Source: Achatina immaculata (lineage: Eukaryota > Mollusca > Gastropoda > Stylommatophora > Achatinidae). From it: 64,000 nt of DNA. Below are positions 39,230 through 50,297 of this stretch, piece after piece. Numbering within the stretch: position 1 is the first letter of the stretch; every line of letters starts with the position of its first letter. A program made the translations under genes and the position numbers. The notes under the pieces were generated by a model, which saw nothing but the letters and a program-made list of their open reading frames with translations, was not told where the DNA came from and did no database searches. The stretch spans positions 53,977,282 through 54,041,281 of the forward strand of contig CM019702.1 of assembly GCA_009760885.1 (NCBI GenBank). Reading direction: 5' to 3'.

Positions 39230-39475
39230 AAATCCAGGTCCCATGCCATTAAGGCATTTTGTGGAATATAGTGTGAGGCCTGTATTTTCCATGACCTTCG
39301 GCACACGAAAGTGTGATGTGGTCAGTATAACTGGCCTGGCCGCTTCACTTGCCAGATTTCTCTGGTACCCGTTTTTAGAGGCTAAGTGAACCCCGGGGGC
39401 TATTTCGGTGTGGGCCAGAAAAAAACCCACGGCTGGGACTTATCCCCTTCAGGTTTAGTCCCAGCTGTGGGGTTT
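39230..39475 (-). mobile_element. SINE-like repeat, copy 2 (inverted)
   Basis: Reverse complement of the element at 33218-33440, with shared words GGGTACCAGAGAAATCTGG, AGCGGCCAGGC and GGTCATGGAAAATAC. It lies just inside the right edge of unit 1, a few bases from the duplication junction. The end near 39424-39474 forms an imperfect hairpin. Confidence 0.6.
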
Positions 39476-40477
39476 GTTTTCAGTTTTATCTAGCTCTCCA
39501 TTATTCACTGTTGGCATCCTTTGTAGGCCCTAGATTCTTCTTAGGATATTGTTCTCAAAGATCTGCAAATGTTGTTCATCCGGTTTTGTTGTACTCCACG
39601 TTTCTGATCCACACATGACGGCTGGTCTTATTGTAGTTCTTTAGATTGCTATTTTGATGTTTTGGGACACGATTTTGGAATTTAACAGGTGTTGCAAGTC
39701 GAAGTATAATTTATTCCCTATCTGCACTCTGCTTTAATTTCCTCCCTCACTATGTTGCTTCTGTTGAAGGTTGTGCCTAGATATTTGTATGTTTCTGCCG
39801 CCCTAATAATCATACCTCAAACATTTATATAATCTAGATCATTGTATCTCTGGTCTCTTGATATCTTCATATACTCTGTCTTATCTTGGTTAAAAGTCAA
39901 GCCCACTTTTAGTGCCACATCTCTCAGGTACATGCAGGTATTGATGGGTTCTTGGATAGTTCCCCCATTAGCTCGATGTCATCAGGGTATCCTAGTACTT
40001 TAGCTTGTTCTTCTGTACTGCTTTCTTCTTTCAGTTTTACCTTTTCCAGTACACTGTACTAGGCTGAATAGTAATGGGGATAATGTATCGCCCTGTTTTA
40101 AACCAGCTCTTATACAGAAGGGTTCTAACTTTATATATTACAATATTTTGTGCATCCTCCATACATATTCTCGCCACATTGATTAATTTATAAATTATCT
40201 CAAATTATTTAAAACTTTTTCAAAAGCTGCTCCTGTCTATGCTGTCATAAGCTTTCTTGAAGTCATTGAAGATATCATGTACTTCTTTTCCATATTCCCA
40301 GTACGTTTCTGCTTTATGATATAGAGGTCTATGATATTAGGTCTACTATTGATCTGTTCTTCCTAAAACCTGCGTGATAGTCTCCCAGTATGTTCTTTAC
40401 GGTTTTAATATATTTATAAAAGATATTATTTTGTAGCTTATTTGTAGTAAAGTTTTGTTCTGTAGTTTTCATACCTT

Positions 40478-42208
40478 ATGGTATCACCTTTTTTGAATAC
40501 TGGGATCAGTTATGATTCTCTCCATTCACTAGGGAGTTTTTCTTCTCTCCATATTACACATGGAACACTATTAACATCAAATAAAGACCAAAAGCAAAGA
40601 TGGGCTGAACACTTCCAAGAAATACTCAATCGACCACACCCAAAAGAATTGTTAAACCTTGAAACTGACTTACCAGCCCCACAACTAAATGTCAATCTAG
40701 ATGAAATTAAATTGCATGAAATTGAAACAGCAGTGAATTTAATGGCTAACAACAAAGCTGCAGGTGAAGATGAAATAACAGCCGAGATGCTAAAAGCTAT
40801 CAATAGTGACAACATGAGACAACTACAGAGAATGTTTAACAAGATTTGGAAAGAAGAAAAGGTCCCTTCTAATTGGAAGAAGGGAATCATTGTTAAAATA
40901 CCAAAAAAGGGCAACCTTAGTGACTGTAACAACTGGAGAGGAGTAACCTTCATATCAGTTGTGTCAAAAGTATTTTGCAAGGTCATTTTGAATAGACTCA
41001 AAGATATAGTGGATACTGCAATGAGAGAAGAACAAGCAGGATTTCGAAAAGGGAGAAGCTGTCTCGACCAGATCTTTACTCTCAGAATAATACTTGAAGA
41101 ACATATTGAAAAGCAGAAACCATTAATACTGAATTTCATAGATTTTAAGAAGGCATTTGATAGCATACACAGAGATTCATTATGGGGAATTTTATGTCTA
41201 TATGGAATACCATCTAAAATTGTCAACATCATTAAGGACTTATACAATGGATATGGTTGTGCAGTCAAGACAGAAGAAGGGATGAGTGAATGGTTCCAGA
41301 TTGAAACAGGCGTGAAACAAGGATGTATACTGTCTCCTTTACTTTTTGGGATTACAATAGACTTCATAATGAAAAAATGCTGCACAGGTAACACAGGTAT
41401 TGACTGGGTACATGGGACCCAACTAGAAGATCTTGATTTTGCTGATGACATAACTCTTATCAGTAATAATGTGAATTCCATGCAAGAAAAAACAGATAGC
41501 CTATCTTCACTGGCTAGCAAAATAGGACTTGAAATTAACAAGGACAAAACAAAAATAATGAAAATTCCCATCAATCAAAATGGAAAAATACACATAGAAG
41601 GGACAGATATTGAAGAAGTCAATCAATTTGCATACCTTGGCAGCTACATAGACCAGGATGGTTACACTAGAAAGGAAGTTAGGATCAGAATTGCAAAAGC
41701 AGCATCAATCTTCAAGAATCTTGAGAACATATGGAATTCAAAAGTTATAAGCACAAAAACCAAGTTAAGACTATTCAATTCAAATGTAATATCCACCCTC
41801 ATTTATGCATGCGAAAGCTGGAAAACAACTAAAGAAATAGAAAAGAAATTAGACTCTTTTGAAAACAAATGCCTAAGGAAAATACTCGGCATCAAGTGGA
41901 ATGAATTCAAGAACAATGCAGAGATAAGACAGATGACTGAACAACAACCAGTCTCACGGGTGATCAGGAAAAGGAGATGGACATATGTTGGTCACTTGAT
42001 GAGAAGAAATGATCAGAGAATCCCAAAACAAGCTATCCAGTGGAACACAACAGGCCGAAGAAAAAGGGGCAGACCGCGTGAAACTCTGAAGAGGACATTA
42101 TTAAGAGAGGCCAAGTTAACAGGCATAAAATCCTTTGTTGAGGTTGAAAGACTCGCCGAAGACAGGAAAAATTGGCGAACTACTTTGCGAGCCCTATGTG
42201 ACGTCTAA
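40478..42208 (+). CDS. LINE reverse transcriptase ORF (576 residues), nested in another LINE
   Basis: Non-LTR retrotransposon polymerase. The first 26 residues are read-through of the host LINE antisense strand; the true element starts at 40556. Order: R-W-A-E-H-F linker (41-46), W-K-K-G-I-I-V-K-I-P-K-K-G (133-145), N-N-W-R-G-V-T (151-157), E-Q-A-G-F-R-K-G-R-S (185-194), F-I-D-F-K-K-A-F-D with catalytic Asp 222, G-V-K-Q-G-C-I-L-S-P (278-287), F-A-D-D with catalytic Asp pair 323-324, then the thumb region and a C-terminal part with R-R-K-R-G-R-P-R-E. The endonuclease is missing, so the element is 5'-truncated. The RT frame is fully open, which marks a young insertion. Clade is not resolved; proteins of this kind are often filed as jockey- or RTE-like. 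Confidence 0.9.
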   Translation: MVSPFLNTGISYDSLHSLGSFSSLHITHGTLLTSNKDQKQRWAEHFQEILNRPHPKELLNLETDLPAPQLNVNLDEIKLHEIETAVNLMANNKAAGEDEITAEMLKAINSDNMRQLQRMFNKIWKEEKVPSNWKKGIIVKIPKKGNLSDCNNWRGVTFISVVSKVFCKVILNRLKDIVDTAMREEQAGFRKGRSCLDQIFTLRIILEEHIEKQKPLILNFIDFKKAFDSIHRDSLWGILCLYGIPSKIVNIIKDLYNGYGCAVKTEEGMSEWFQIETGVKQGCILSPLLFGITIDFIMKKCCTGNTGIDWVHGTQLEDLDFADDITLISNNVNSMQEKTDSLSSLASKIGLEINKDKTKIMKIPINQNGKIHIEGTDIEEVNQFAYLGSYIDQDGYTRKEVRIRIAKAASIFKNLENIWNSKVISTKTKLRLFNSNVISTLIYACESWKTTKEIEKKLDSFENKCLRKILGIKWNEFKNNAEIRQMTEQQPVSRVIRKRRWTYVGHLMRRNDQRIPKQAIQWNTTGRRKRGRPRETLKRTLLREAKLTGIKSFVEVERLAEDRKNWRTTLRALCDV

Positions 42209-42243
42209 CGGCACGGGAAGGATATAAGATATAAGAAGATATT
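40551..42243 (+). mobile_element. Nested LINE insertion with 5-bp target-site duplication
   Basis: The insert 40556-42238 is flanked by ATATT at 40551-40555 and 42239-42243. Removing it and one ATATT rejoins the host LINE frame on the minus strand: L-I-Q-Q-I-W-R-E-E-K-L-P. The 3' end has a tail built on ATAAGAT/ATATAAG. The fragment at 8099-8620 is the same family with the same tail. Confidence 0.88.
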
Positions 42244-42917
42244 TGTTGTATTAGCGCACATAACTGTTCATGTAGACTTAGACCTCCTTCCTTAATCAGT
42301 TCTACAGCAATTCCATCTGAACCATTTGCTTTGTTGTTTCGTAGAAGCATGAAACTGTAGTTGAGTTCTTCTAAGTCTGGTTCCTCTATTAGAGGTTCAC
42401 AAGTCTGTATTTCTTCGCATGATAATGTGATTATATTCTCTACATAGTTTAGTAATTATTTCCTAAATATTCTTCAATCTGATGCATATTTTCATAATTT
42501 ATCATGTTTCCTTTACTATCTTTCACGCCCCGCAGGCCCCTTGCTTTACTGTCCGCAGTTATATGTAGAATTCCCTGTTTTTCTTATTTTTATGGCATGT
42601 CTGTATATCGCTTAATTTCATATATTGTGGTTTTTATTGGCGAATACCCTTTTGAGCTTCTTTATACTGTGTATGGTACTACTCTTCATTTGTTTTGCAC
42701 TTCATTCATTCAACCATATCTGTCTCGTTCTTTTGACTGCCTCTCTGCAGGCTTTATTGAGCACCTCCTTTTGATGGTCTTGACTAACAAGCATTCTTCC
42801 GCTGTGTTATTTATGATGGTTTTTATATCTTCCCATCTGTCACAATTGCTTTTAATTTCTACATATCCTCTTGTGCTTATCTTATGTTTTAGTTCGTTTT
42901 CGTTCGATTTACTAAAC
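42239..42917 (-). mobile_element. Host LINE, 5' part (unit 2)
   Basis: On the minus strand: I-S-T-R-G-Y-V-E-I-K near 42865, A-D-S-K-A-R-G-L-R-G-V-K-D-S near 42540, and E-E-P-D-L-E-E-L-N-Y-S-F-M-L-L-R-N-N-K-A near 42330-42390. It continues across the nested insertion into 40555-39488. It has several stops. Confidence 0.78.
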
Positions 42918-43140
42918 TGGTGGTACCGTGTTCAGTCCCAGCAGTGGGATTTTTTCTGGTACACACTGTAAACGTCCCCAGGGTTCACCCAGCCTAAAAA
43001 AACTGGGTACCAGAGAAATCTGGGAAGGTAAAGCGGCCAGGCGTGATACTGACCACATCACACTTTCATGTGCAGAAGGTCATGGAAAATACGGGCCTAA
43101 CAACGTATTCCCCAGTATGCCTTAATGGTGTGGAAACGGA
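42918..43140 (+). mobile_element. SINE-like repeat, copy 3
   Basis: Unit 2 counterpart of 33218-33440, with about seven differences over 240 bp including the flank. It abuts the 5' edge of the host LINE, as in unit 1. Confidence 0.6.
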
Positions 43141-44474
43141 AATTTTACCTTTTTTAGCTCTTTCTTAATTTTTCTTTAGTTTCTTCTCTTTTCAAAGCAT
43201 CTCTATTTATTAATAAACTTTTACTTAATTTACTACAAAGATTTTTCTTCGGTCTGAGAAAAAGAAAATCCTGACGGGTTTCCCGTACAAAAATGATATC
43301 ATTACATCCCACGTTCAGCAGTGCACGTCCACAAATGTGTTGATAGGTAACAACAGCTTTCAAGATTGATGACCAGCTGTTTCCCCCCTGACCTTAACTC
43401 GTGTGTGACCAACTGGAGCGTAGGCTGTGAAGAAGACAAAATCTTCCTGAAAACCATCACCGGTTAGTCAGGCGTTGCAAGAAGAACAGAATAACACGTC
43501 ACACCAACTGATCTGACTTGCTTCTGACTATCAAGCAGTGATAACAGTCCAAGTCGGATATACACGTTACTGAAATCAAGATTTTCTTTCTTCGTGGGAG
43601 TCCAAGACGGACGTGAATTTTTCTCCGTGGTTCATGCCATTTTCACTGAAAACAAACTGATAACGTTGACTATTATTCAGTATTCAACCATATCGTAGGT
43701 CAGCTTTCTCCCAGTTCCCCCAGTGAATACCTATACAGTGCTCTATATAGTGCTTCACACTTACATTATCCCGTGAGTTAACTTATTCACATACATCACT
43801 GCGTTCTGGAGAATAGAGTTTTATGGGATATTATTTGTCTTACTAATGTTGTGTTAAAGATCAGTCAGTCCTGTTATGTGCTTATCTGGTTAAAAGTGAT
43901 GGACAGAATTCTGTTAGACGTTTTTTGTGGCTAGGGAAGTGTTTTAATTATTTTAGTGATGAAAAAGGAGTTCCTGAAACAAATTTTCAAACATGTTTCA
44001 TAAAAGAATGTATACATACATATGTACATATAAAATGCATTCATATATGTATCCGTATATATATATATATACATACAAAAGTACATATGTTAGTACATTC
44101 ATACACACATACATACGCATACTTTCACACATAAATACTCAGAACTAAACTGATAAAACAAGAAATCTCATCTCCAGCCACCTGTAGCTGAAAGAAATGG
44201 CTGAGGCAAGTAATCAAATGACAATGTTTACCTGGGTTGCCTACGCCGGGTTGTGTCAGACAGTGAACATATTCGGCGTCGTCTCAAAGATCATCTATTG
44301 CTCTTGTTTTAACGAGGGGCAACTTTCCTGTTGTATAAAAGGAAAAAGTCTATGACCACTAAATGAAGGTTAAGAACCACTATTTTAGCCCTTCTTACAA
44401 GAACAAAATAAAGCTACCCATCATCTATGAAAATGATGTATCAGGACTATCTGGAATCAGTAATTTACAACCAT

Positions 44475-45100
44475 CATCATTGTCATTATCATCATCATTC
44501 AGTGCCATCTCTCCACAGAAGATTGGCTGCAATGCGATCTCCACGCTGTTCTGTTTCTTGTCTTCGTAGAGCACTCGGTGAAGCTCGACCCTGTCCATCT
44601 TTTGATATTTGTCCACCCATCTATATCCCTGTTGTCCTCTTGTTCATTTTCCTTCGATCTTGCCCTCAAGGAGGATCTTCGATATAGCAGTGTGCATCTT
44701 GACATGGCCACAGGATCTTACCTGTCTTTTTTATGCTTTTCAACATTTCTCTGTTCACTTCTGGCAGGTTTAGAACATCCTTGCTTGTTTTCTTTTATGT
44801 CCATGGAATACGCCCTATTCTTCTGTATATCCACATTTCAAGGCCCTCGATTTTCTTTTCTGTTATCATATTCAAGGCCAAGGCTTCTACACCATAAAAG
44901 AATATTGAATATATGTAGCATTTTACAATACATAATCTCAGTTACTGTGATATTTGTTTTGATGTAATGATCTTCCTCATTCTACCGAAGGTAATTTTTT
45001 GTTTAAAAATATTCCTTTGTTAATTTCTGTTTCACATTTTCCATCCCTTGTTATCGTTTGCACCAGACACTCGAAGCTTTCCGCATGCTCTAGAAGTTAT
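44475..45100 (-). mobile_element. LINE 3' end with ATG tail in intron 1 of copy D
   Basis: Counterpart of 35095-35690, with the same orientation, position and (ATC)n-type tail (44473-44500). It differs by scattered substitutions. Confidence 0.8.
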
Positions 45101-46044
45101 CTGTGTATTTTTATGTTTACTTTTGGACTTTCCCTTCCTTCGTGAAAATTTATAATAATACATGTTAATGTTAAAGAAGATTTTTAACAGATAAGTCATT
45201 GAATAAGAAAGTACCAAAATGATTTATATCTGTGTATTTAGGTCTGGCAATTTCCGACATGATCTGTCTTCTGACGCAGATTTTGACGAACTTGTATATC
45301 ACCCCTGCAGTGTCTGCAGCCACGATGAGTTATTGTGATGGTTTTGGTGTTAACTTCATCACGCCTGGAATACCCCATCTCACGTTTACCAGAGTCACTA
45401 GCTGCATCACAGCTTTCATTACGTTAGAGAGATGCTTGTGCGTAACTGCACCGCTGCAGGTCAGAAACAAATGTTTTCATTTTCATCAAAATTGTGAATT
45501 GAGCATTCACGAGGTATGAAGATCAATTACTGCCTGCGGAATTCCAAATTCAACCTCTAAATGACTGGTAGAAATAAACGAAATGATATCAGTAAGATTG
45601 TTTTTAGTAACAAAAAAGGTAGATAATAGTGCAATGTTCAGTTTACAGAAACAAAGAGATAAGGAAAGTTTTCATAAACTAAAATGGCAGAAAATATGAT
45701 GAGTGCATATAAATGAAGAGCAGACACTAATCCAATATTTCAGCACATGCCTTGTTCAAAGACCACAAACATAATACAGCGCAGCAAATGGAATCACGAA
45801 AAATAACTGGAAAATCAACAAAATCATCCTTTTTTATGAAATAACTTTTATTCTTTCCTTCCTTCCCTCTCTCTCTCCTCTCTCTCTTTCTCTCTCTTAC
45901 TTATTCTCATCCTTCACTCTCTTTCTCTCGCCATCTCTCTCCATTTCATTGTGTACCCATTGTTTTTTTCATATGTTTTACTAAGAGGTATTTCTCCATT
46001 TTCTGCCACAATGCTAGTTGTGAACTGTTTTATATAAAAAATAA

Positions 46045-46262
46045 AAAAGGGACAAATCGAGGTCCCACGCCATTAAGGCATTTTGTGGAATATAGTGTGA
46101 GGCTTGTATTTTCCAATAACTGGCCTGGCCGCTTCATCTTCCCAGATTTCTCTGGTACCCATTTTTAGAGGCTGGGTGAACCTATTTCGGTGTGTGCCAG
46201 AAAAAACCCCACAGCTGGGACTGATACCCTTCAGGTTAAGTCCCAGCTGTGGGATTTGTTTT
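46045..46262 (-). mobile_element. SINE-like repeat, copy 4 (inverted), ending in a hairpin
   Basis: Counterpart of 39230-39475, with a 26-bp or longer deletion in the middle. At 46208-46222 and 46239-46253 it carries perfect 15-bp inverted arms (CCCACAGCTGGGACT and its complement) with a 16-base loop. Confidence 0.6.
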
Positions 46263-46971
46263 CTGTTTTATATGTTGTAATAATTTTGTTTAGCTGCTTA
46301 TTCACTTCACAATAAAGGTACTATTAACGATTTAGGTCTACGTAATTTGTGAACACAAAATAACAGCCATTTTTCTTTTGTGCAGGTAAGAAGTATATTT
46401 ATACCAAAAAGGACAATCTTCATAATTGTGTTTACATTATTCTGGTGGCAGGTGCAGCAGCCGTGTATGTTGTCAACAGACTGCAGATGAGATTTGTTCC
46501 GGAAAGAAACAAAACTATTCTCAGTAATGTTTTTACTGCAGATCGAGAAAATGTTCAAAATGTTCATTATTCCTTTTTTCTGCATTTATTATGATCGTTT
46601 TATGTACACTTATTTTGGTTGTCTCCCTTCGAAAGAATTCCCTCTGGTACAAATCATCATTGACCTCGCTGAGTGCAGCATTCATTCGTAACCAGAGAGT
46701 AGCCAAGATGGTTGTTTTGATTTCTACTCTTTTCATCTTTTGCTTTATTCCAACAACCATTTTTATGCTTGCTGCGGCTTTTAACCAAGATGTGGCAGTT
46801 GGTGGTAAAGATCTTGATGTAGGTGTGTACGTTGGTGTTTTTTTGTTTTTGGTGGAGTCTATCAATTCATCTATGAGTATTTTTATATACTACCACACGA
46901 GCACCAGATACAGAGAAGTATTTATGGGCATTTTCTGTAAATGTTTCCATAGAAAGCAGAATAAAGCTTAG

Positions 46972-48507
46972 GATAATTATTCTCCACATTACATTATTTT
47001 TCATCACAAAGATTATTCTTATATGATGTAATTTTTAATGTTAGTAATAACATTTTATAAATAAATGTATGTCTTTAAAATGGAAAACCAGTCAGCAGGA
47101 AATTGAGTCGAAATATTAGTTTTTGTCAGTCTCGTCCCAGTATATTTTTCACTAGCTCATACTTTCATATTCATGGTGCTCTTGAATTCTGCAGCCATCT
47201 TTATCTCCCAGCTGTGTTTGATTTTGTGTATCATTATTCCTCATAAAATATATGGCAGTCACCCTTGGCTTTCTAGATGTTTGACATATGGTGAAATGAC
47301 TGACGTGGATAACAAACTCACACTCACAACAAAGGAACGACTGTACAATAAACATATGACAGGACCTAGGTTCCACATCTCACATCTGAACTATATTTAG
47401 TGGTTTGGACATCTCACATTTTAACTATATTTAGTGGTTTGGACATCACACAGATGGCGACATATAGCTGAACAAACGCCGGTGTCAGATTCAACTGAAA
47501 ACCAGTTTAATATTTAAAGAGGATGATTCTGCTCTTATGGTGTGTCCTGTGACAAATGAAACGTTTTGTCATATATCTTAAACTGCTGGCAGAAATATAG
47601 AGCACCTATGTAATATTTGCAACAGCAACATCAGATAGCCTGCAGTATAAAGTAACCAAAGCACTGGAAATATATTATCCAACTTCTTGTCCTGGAACTG
47701 ATAACAGAGGATCGCCCTAAGTCGACTTCTAAAACGTTTGAGATAACAAAATCATTCAAGAAGGTTTCCCAAAAATTATTTTTCTTTGACAAACTTTCAG
47801 AACAAGCGATACTGTTTTAAGTAAAAACTATGGTCGGATATAATTCACGGAAAGGGATGACAATTGTAATTATAACAAAAAACAACTAAAGTTAATAAGC
47901 TAACTTTTACTAATAATCTGGGGAAACAAGCGCTACAAATCCATACTCTGTTGCAAATGGTTATGAAGTGTAGTAGAACAAATACAAAAGTTTCCGGGCA
48001 GTTACACTTCTAGGAGTTACGATTGGCATCATAGGAAATAGAGCATAACTAGCACAACTTCAATGTTCTAACACTCGACATAACTATACATGCTGTACTT
48101 GATTAATAATACCGATGCCTTGCTAAGCTAGCTAGTACTCAAGAAAGTGGACATTGCTTGGTTAGCTTGATAACCACTCGGGCAGAGGATGCCCCATCTA
48201 ACCCGTTTTCGGCCTGGAACCACTGTCTATCGGATAACTGCTCGAACTACGGCTGTTACAGCAAAATAGTTCAGAGGACGGTTCCTGCAAGTACTCCGAA
48301 AACGTCAGTGTCACCAAGAATACATTCATCACAATAGGGAACATCCAAGTTTCCTTAACAGCTTCATTTTCCAATATACAGCATTCTTGACTTTATAACA
48401 GAAATGGTGACTAAGTCGTTCATGATAAGGTGGTGGCCAGCTGACGAAGATACGAACATGTCTTGATAACATTCTTGAAAAACAGCCTGACATAGGTGCC
48501 AGTCATT
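46972..48507. other. 3' flank of copy D with a D-specific insertion
   Basis: The first 120 bp match the 3' flank of gene B, up to the point where B meets the terminal-exon copy. About 1.4 kb of unrelated sequence follows before the homology resumes at 48508. A short direct duplication lies at 47385-47450 (TATATTTAGTGGTTTGGACATC twice). No gene recognised. Confidence 0.5.
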
Positions 48508-48690
48508 GAGCAGCAGTTATTCTCGGATTCTCTGTTGCATATTTCTCTACTTTATACGTTGGTAATTGTTACCAAATATAGAAGATGAAACGCTATGTGC
48601 TATGAGAAGGTGAACAACCTTGAAATAATTGTGTTTAAGTTAAAGCATCTTGTTGTTTGTTACAGCTACATCTTTTTCGTTGTACTAGCC
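48508..48690 (+). pseudogene. Third, partial copy of the putative terminal exon
   Basis: Matches 26080-26225: CAGTTATTCTCGGATTCTCT, then TTTATACGTTGG, then TGTGCTATGAGAAGGTGA and the following 60 bp. The middle is disturbed by an insertion (GTTACCAAATATAG) and the 5' half is missing. It lies downstream of copy D exon 3, as the second copy lies downstream of gene B. Confidence 0.55.
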
Positions 48691-49500
48691 CCAAATTTCA
48701 TGCTTAACTCATGAATGCAAAATATGTGCACGTGGTAGTTACGAATGTTTTGAGTTGTCGAGTGTGTATAAAACAGATTGTCTGGACATTTGAGTAGGTA
48801 GTTTCTAGAGAGTATTTTTTAATTCCGTTGAGTTGGTTGTGGTCCGAATTTATGGTAAAACTGTGTTTGTGTCTGGTGATAATTATGTGCTAGTTCGTTT
48901 TTATTCCTATGGCCCTAGTCACAGCTCTTTGTTAGTTTATCTGCCAGGAATCTTATTCATCATGCAATGCCGTTTTGTTTGAGAAATCATTTGTCATATT
49001 TCGCCCATGTTACTGTTTCCATCATCATCATGTGACCTGTAATAAACAAGTGTAAATGTTACAATGGCTTTGGCTTCTTCTGTGATCTGTATGTGCCATT
49101 TTAATATTCTTGTTTAGGGTTTAATTGAAAGGAGTGCATTTTTTTCATGAACTGTGTTAACCTCAGAACTAGCCACAGGCTCGTTGCGCAGGTAGCCTTC
49201 GATGTTCATAGAGTGGTGGCGTAATTGACCAGGGCATATGGTGTTCGTCATTCCACTGTACTTACTGGGATCAAGTGGCGCTTGTGATCATCGTGTCACA
49301 CAGCATTTTACCTATTCTCTCCATGCCTACAGTCGTTTTGTCTCGCCATTCTTCACCGTCCGTTCTTCACTGGAATATACGTAGGTCGTACCGAAAATCA
49401 TGAACAAAGCTGTTTTCAAAGTCAGAATTTATAGACTGAGGAAATATAAATGTATCACCTTAAACGGCATCCTTTGTTCTTCATGTAGAGGTCACATGAC
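48691..49500. other. Intergenic, no gene recognised
   Basis: No coding motif or transposon end is visible on either strand. Confidence 0.4.
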
Positions 49501-49544
49501 GTCACCAGCATGTGTCACTTGACCACGCAGAGCAGAAAGAAAAT

Positions 49545-50297
49545 GGCGGGTGCTGAAGTTTCTTTTCGTCAACGTGCTGTTATTCCGTTCCTCTTTAAAG
49601 AGGAAATCCCCGCTGCTGAAATTCACCAAAGACTTCAACGAGCTTATGGGAATGTGTGTATGGGTGCTAGCAGTGTTAGGAGATGGGTGAAACACTTCAA
49701 AGATGGAAACATGAGCATCCAAGATATGAATCTCAGACCGCCCTCGAGCTGCCTCCAATGAATGCAAAGTGGAAAGAGTTGACGAACATAATTAAAGCAG
49801 ACAGACGTGCCACAGTATCTGAAATCGCTGTAAATCTTGAAATAGGACGCAGTGCAGTACAGAAGTGATTGAAACCCTAGGCTATAGAAAAGTTTGTGAC
49901 CGCTGGGTCCACCGTTTGTCGACTGAAGACTACAAAGCTGTGAGAAAAACCATCACTCAAGACCTTCAGAGATATCGAAACGTAGGCAAGTGAATCTTTG
50001 ATGAGTACTGTGATAGGTGATGAAAGCTGGTTCCATCATTATGCGCCTGATATAAAACGGTTGAATATGGAATGACACCACTTACATTCTCCAACCAAGG
50101 AGAAAGCAAAGAAATTGCATTATGCTGGGAAGGTTATAGGAACCATTTTTTGGGGTGCAGAGGGGGGGGGGGGTGGTGCATTCTGGTAGAATTTCTCGAG
50201 CGTAATGAAAGCATACATGCTGCTCGTTATGTGGAAACACTTAAGAAGCTCTGTAGTGCATTGCACGATAAACGACCTGGAAAGAGAATCATCCTCT
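49545..50297 (+). pseudogene. Mariner transposase relic cut by a LINE
   Basis: Starts M-A-G-A-E-V-S-F-R-Q-R-A-V-I, the N-terminal HTH of one mariner subfamily. Then come C-M-G-A-S-S-V-R-R-W-V-K-H-F-K-D-G-N, A-D-R-R-A-T-V-S-E-I-A, and V-I-G-D-E-S-W-F-H-H-Y with the first catalytic Asp (near 50025). I-K-R-L-N-M-E-W-H-H and F-W-G-A-E-G-G follow. It has stops and frameshifts, and a (G)n run at 50163-50172. It stops near R-P-G-K-R-I-I-L, where the LINE 3' end at 50298 begins. The C-terminal half was not found on the far side of the LINE. Confidence 0.82.

Larger units (their letters stand above)
30308..39487 (+). repeat. Tandem duplication, unit 1
   Basis: Matches unit 2 (39488-46268). The breakpoints are visible: both units end in GTTTTAT (39487 and 46266), and unit 2 opens with the CTAGCTCTCC found at 30311. 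The junction shares TAT with both parents. Unit 1 is longer because it also holds 36590-38990 (LINE end and mariner relic) and lacks the 3' end of the nested LINE. Exon 3 of the receptor lies outside the duplicated block. Confidence 0.88.
39488..46268 (+). repeat. Tandem duplication, unit 2
   Basis: Counterpart of 30308-39487. The first 2.3 kb (39488-41805) is almost the same base for base as 30308-32622, with a single one-base indel noticed in the part compared. The rest (42330-46268) differs by several percent, with indels. It carries receptor copy D exons 1 and 2. Confidence 0.88.
44197..46971 (+). pseudogene. Chemosensory-type GPCR, copy D (broken)
   Basis: Exon 1 starts at 44197 with M-A-E-A and reads to V-V-S-K, where a deletion of about 255 bp (C positions 34646-34900) removes the rest of TM1 and the splice donor. 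Exon 2, 45242-45459, is open and has both splice sites and the E-R-C motif. Exon 3, 46386-46971, has lost 4 bp near 46430 and 19 bp near 46560 relative to gene B; from 46591 the frame is open through TM6 (F-C-F-I-P) and TM7 (S-I-F-I-Y-Y) to the stop. The 3' flank to about 47090 resembles that of gene B. No functional receptor can be made. It is the unit 2 partner of copy C, and holds the only exon 3 of the pair. Confidence 0.87.
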
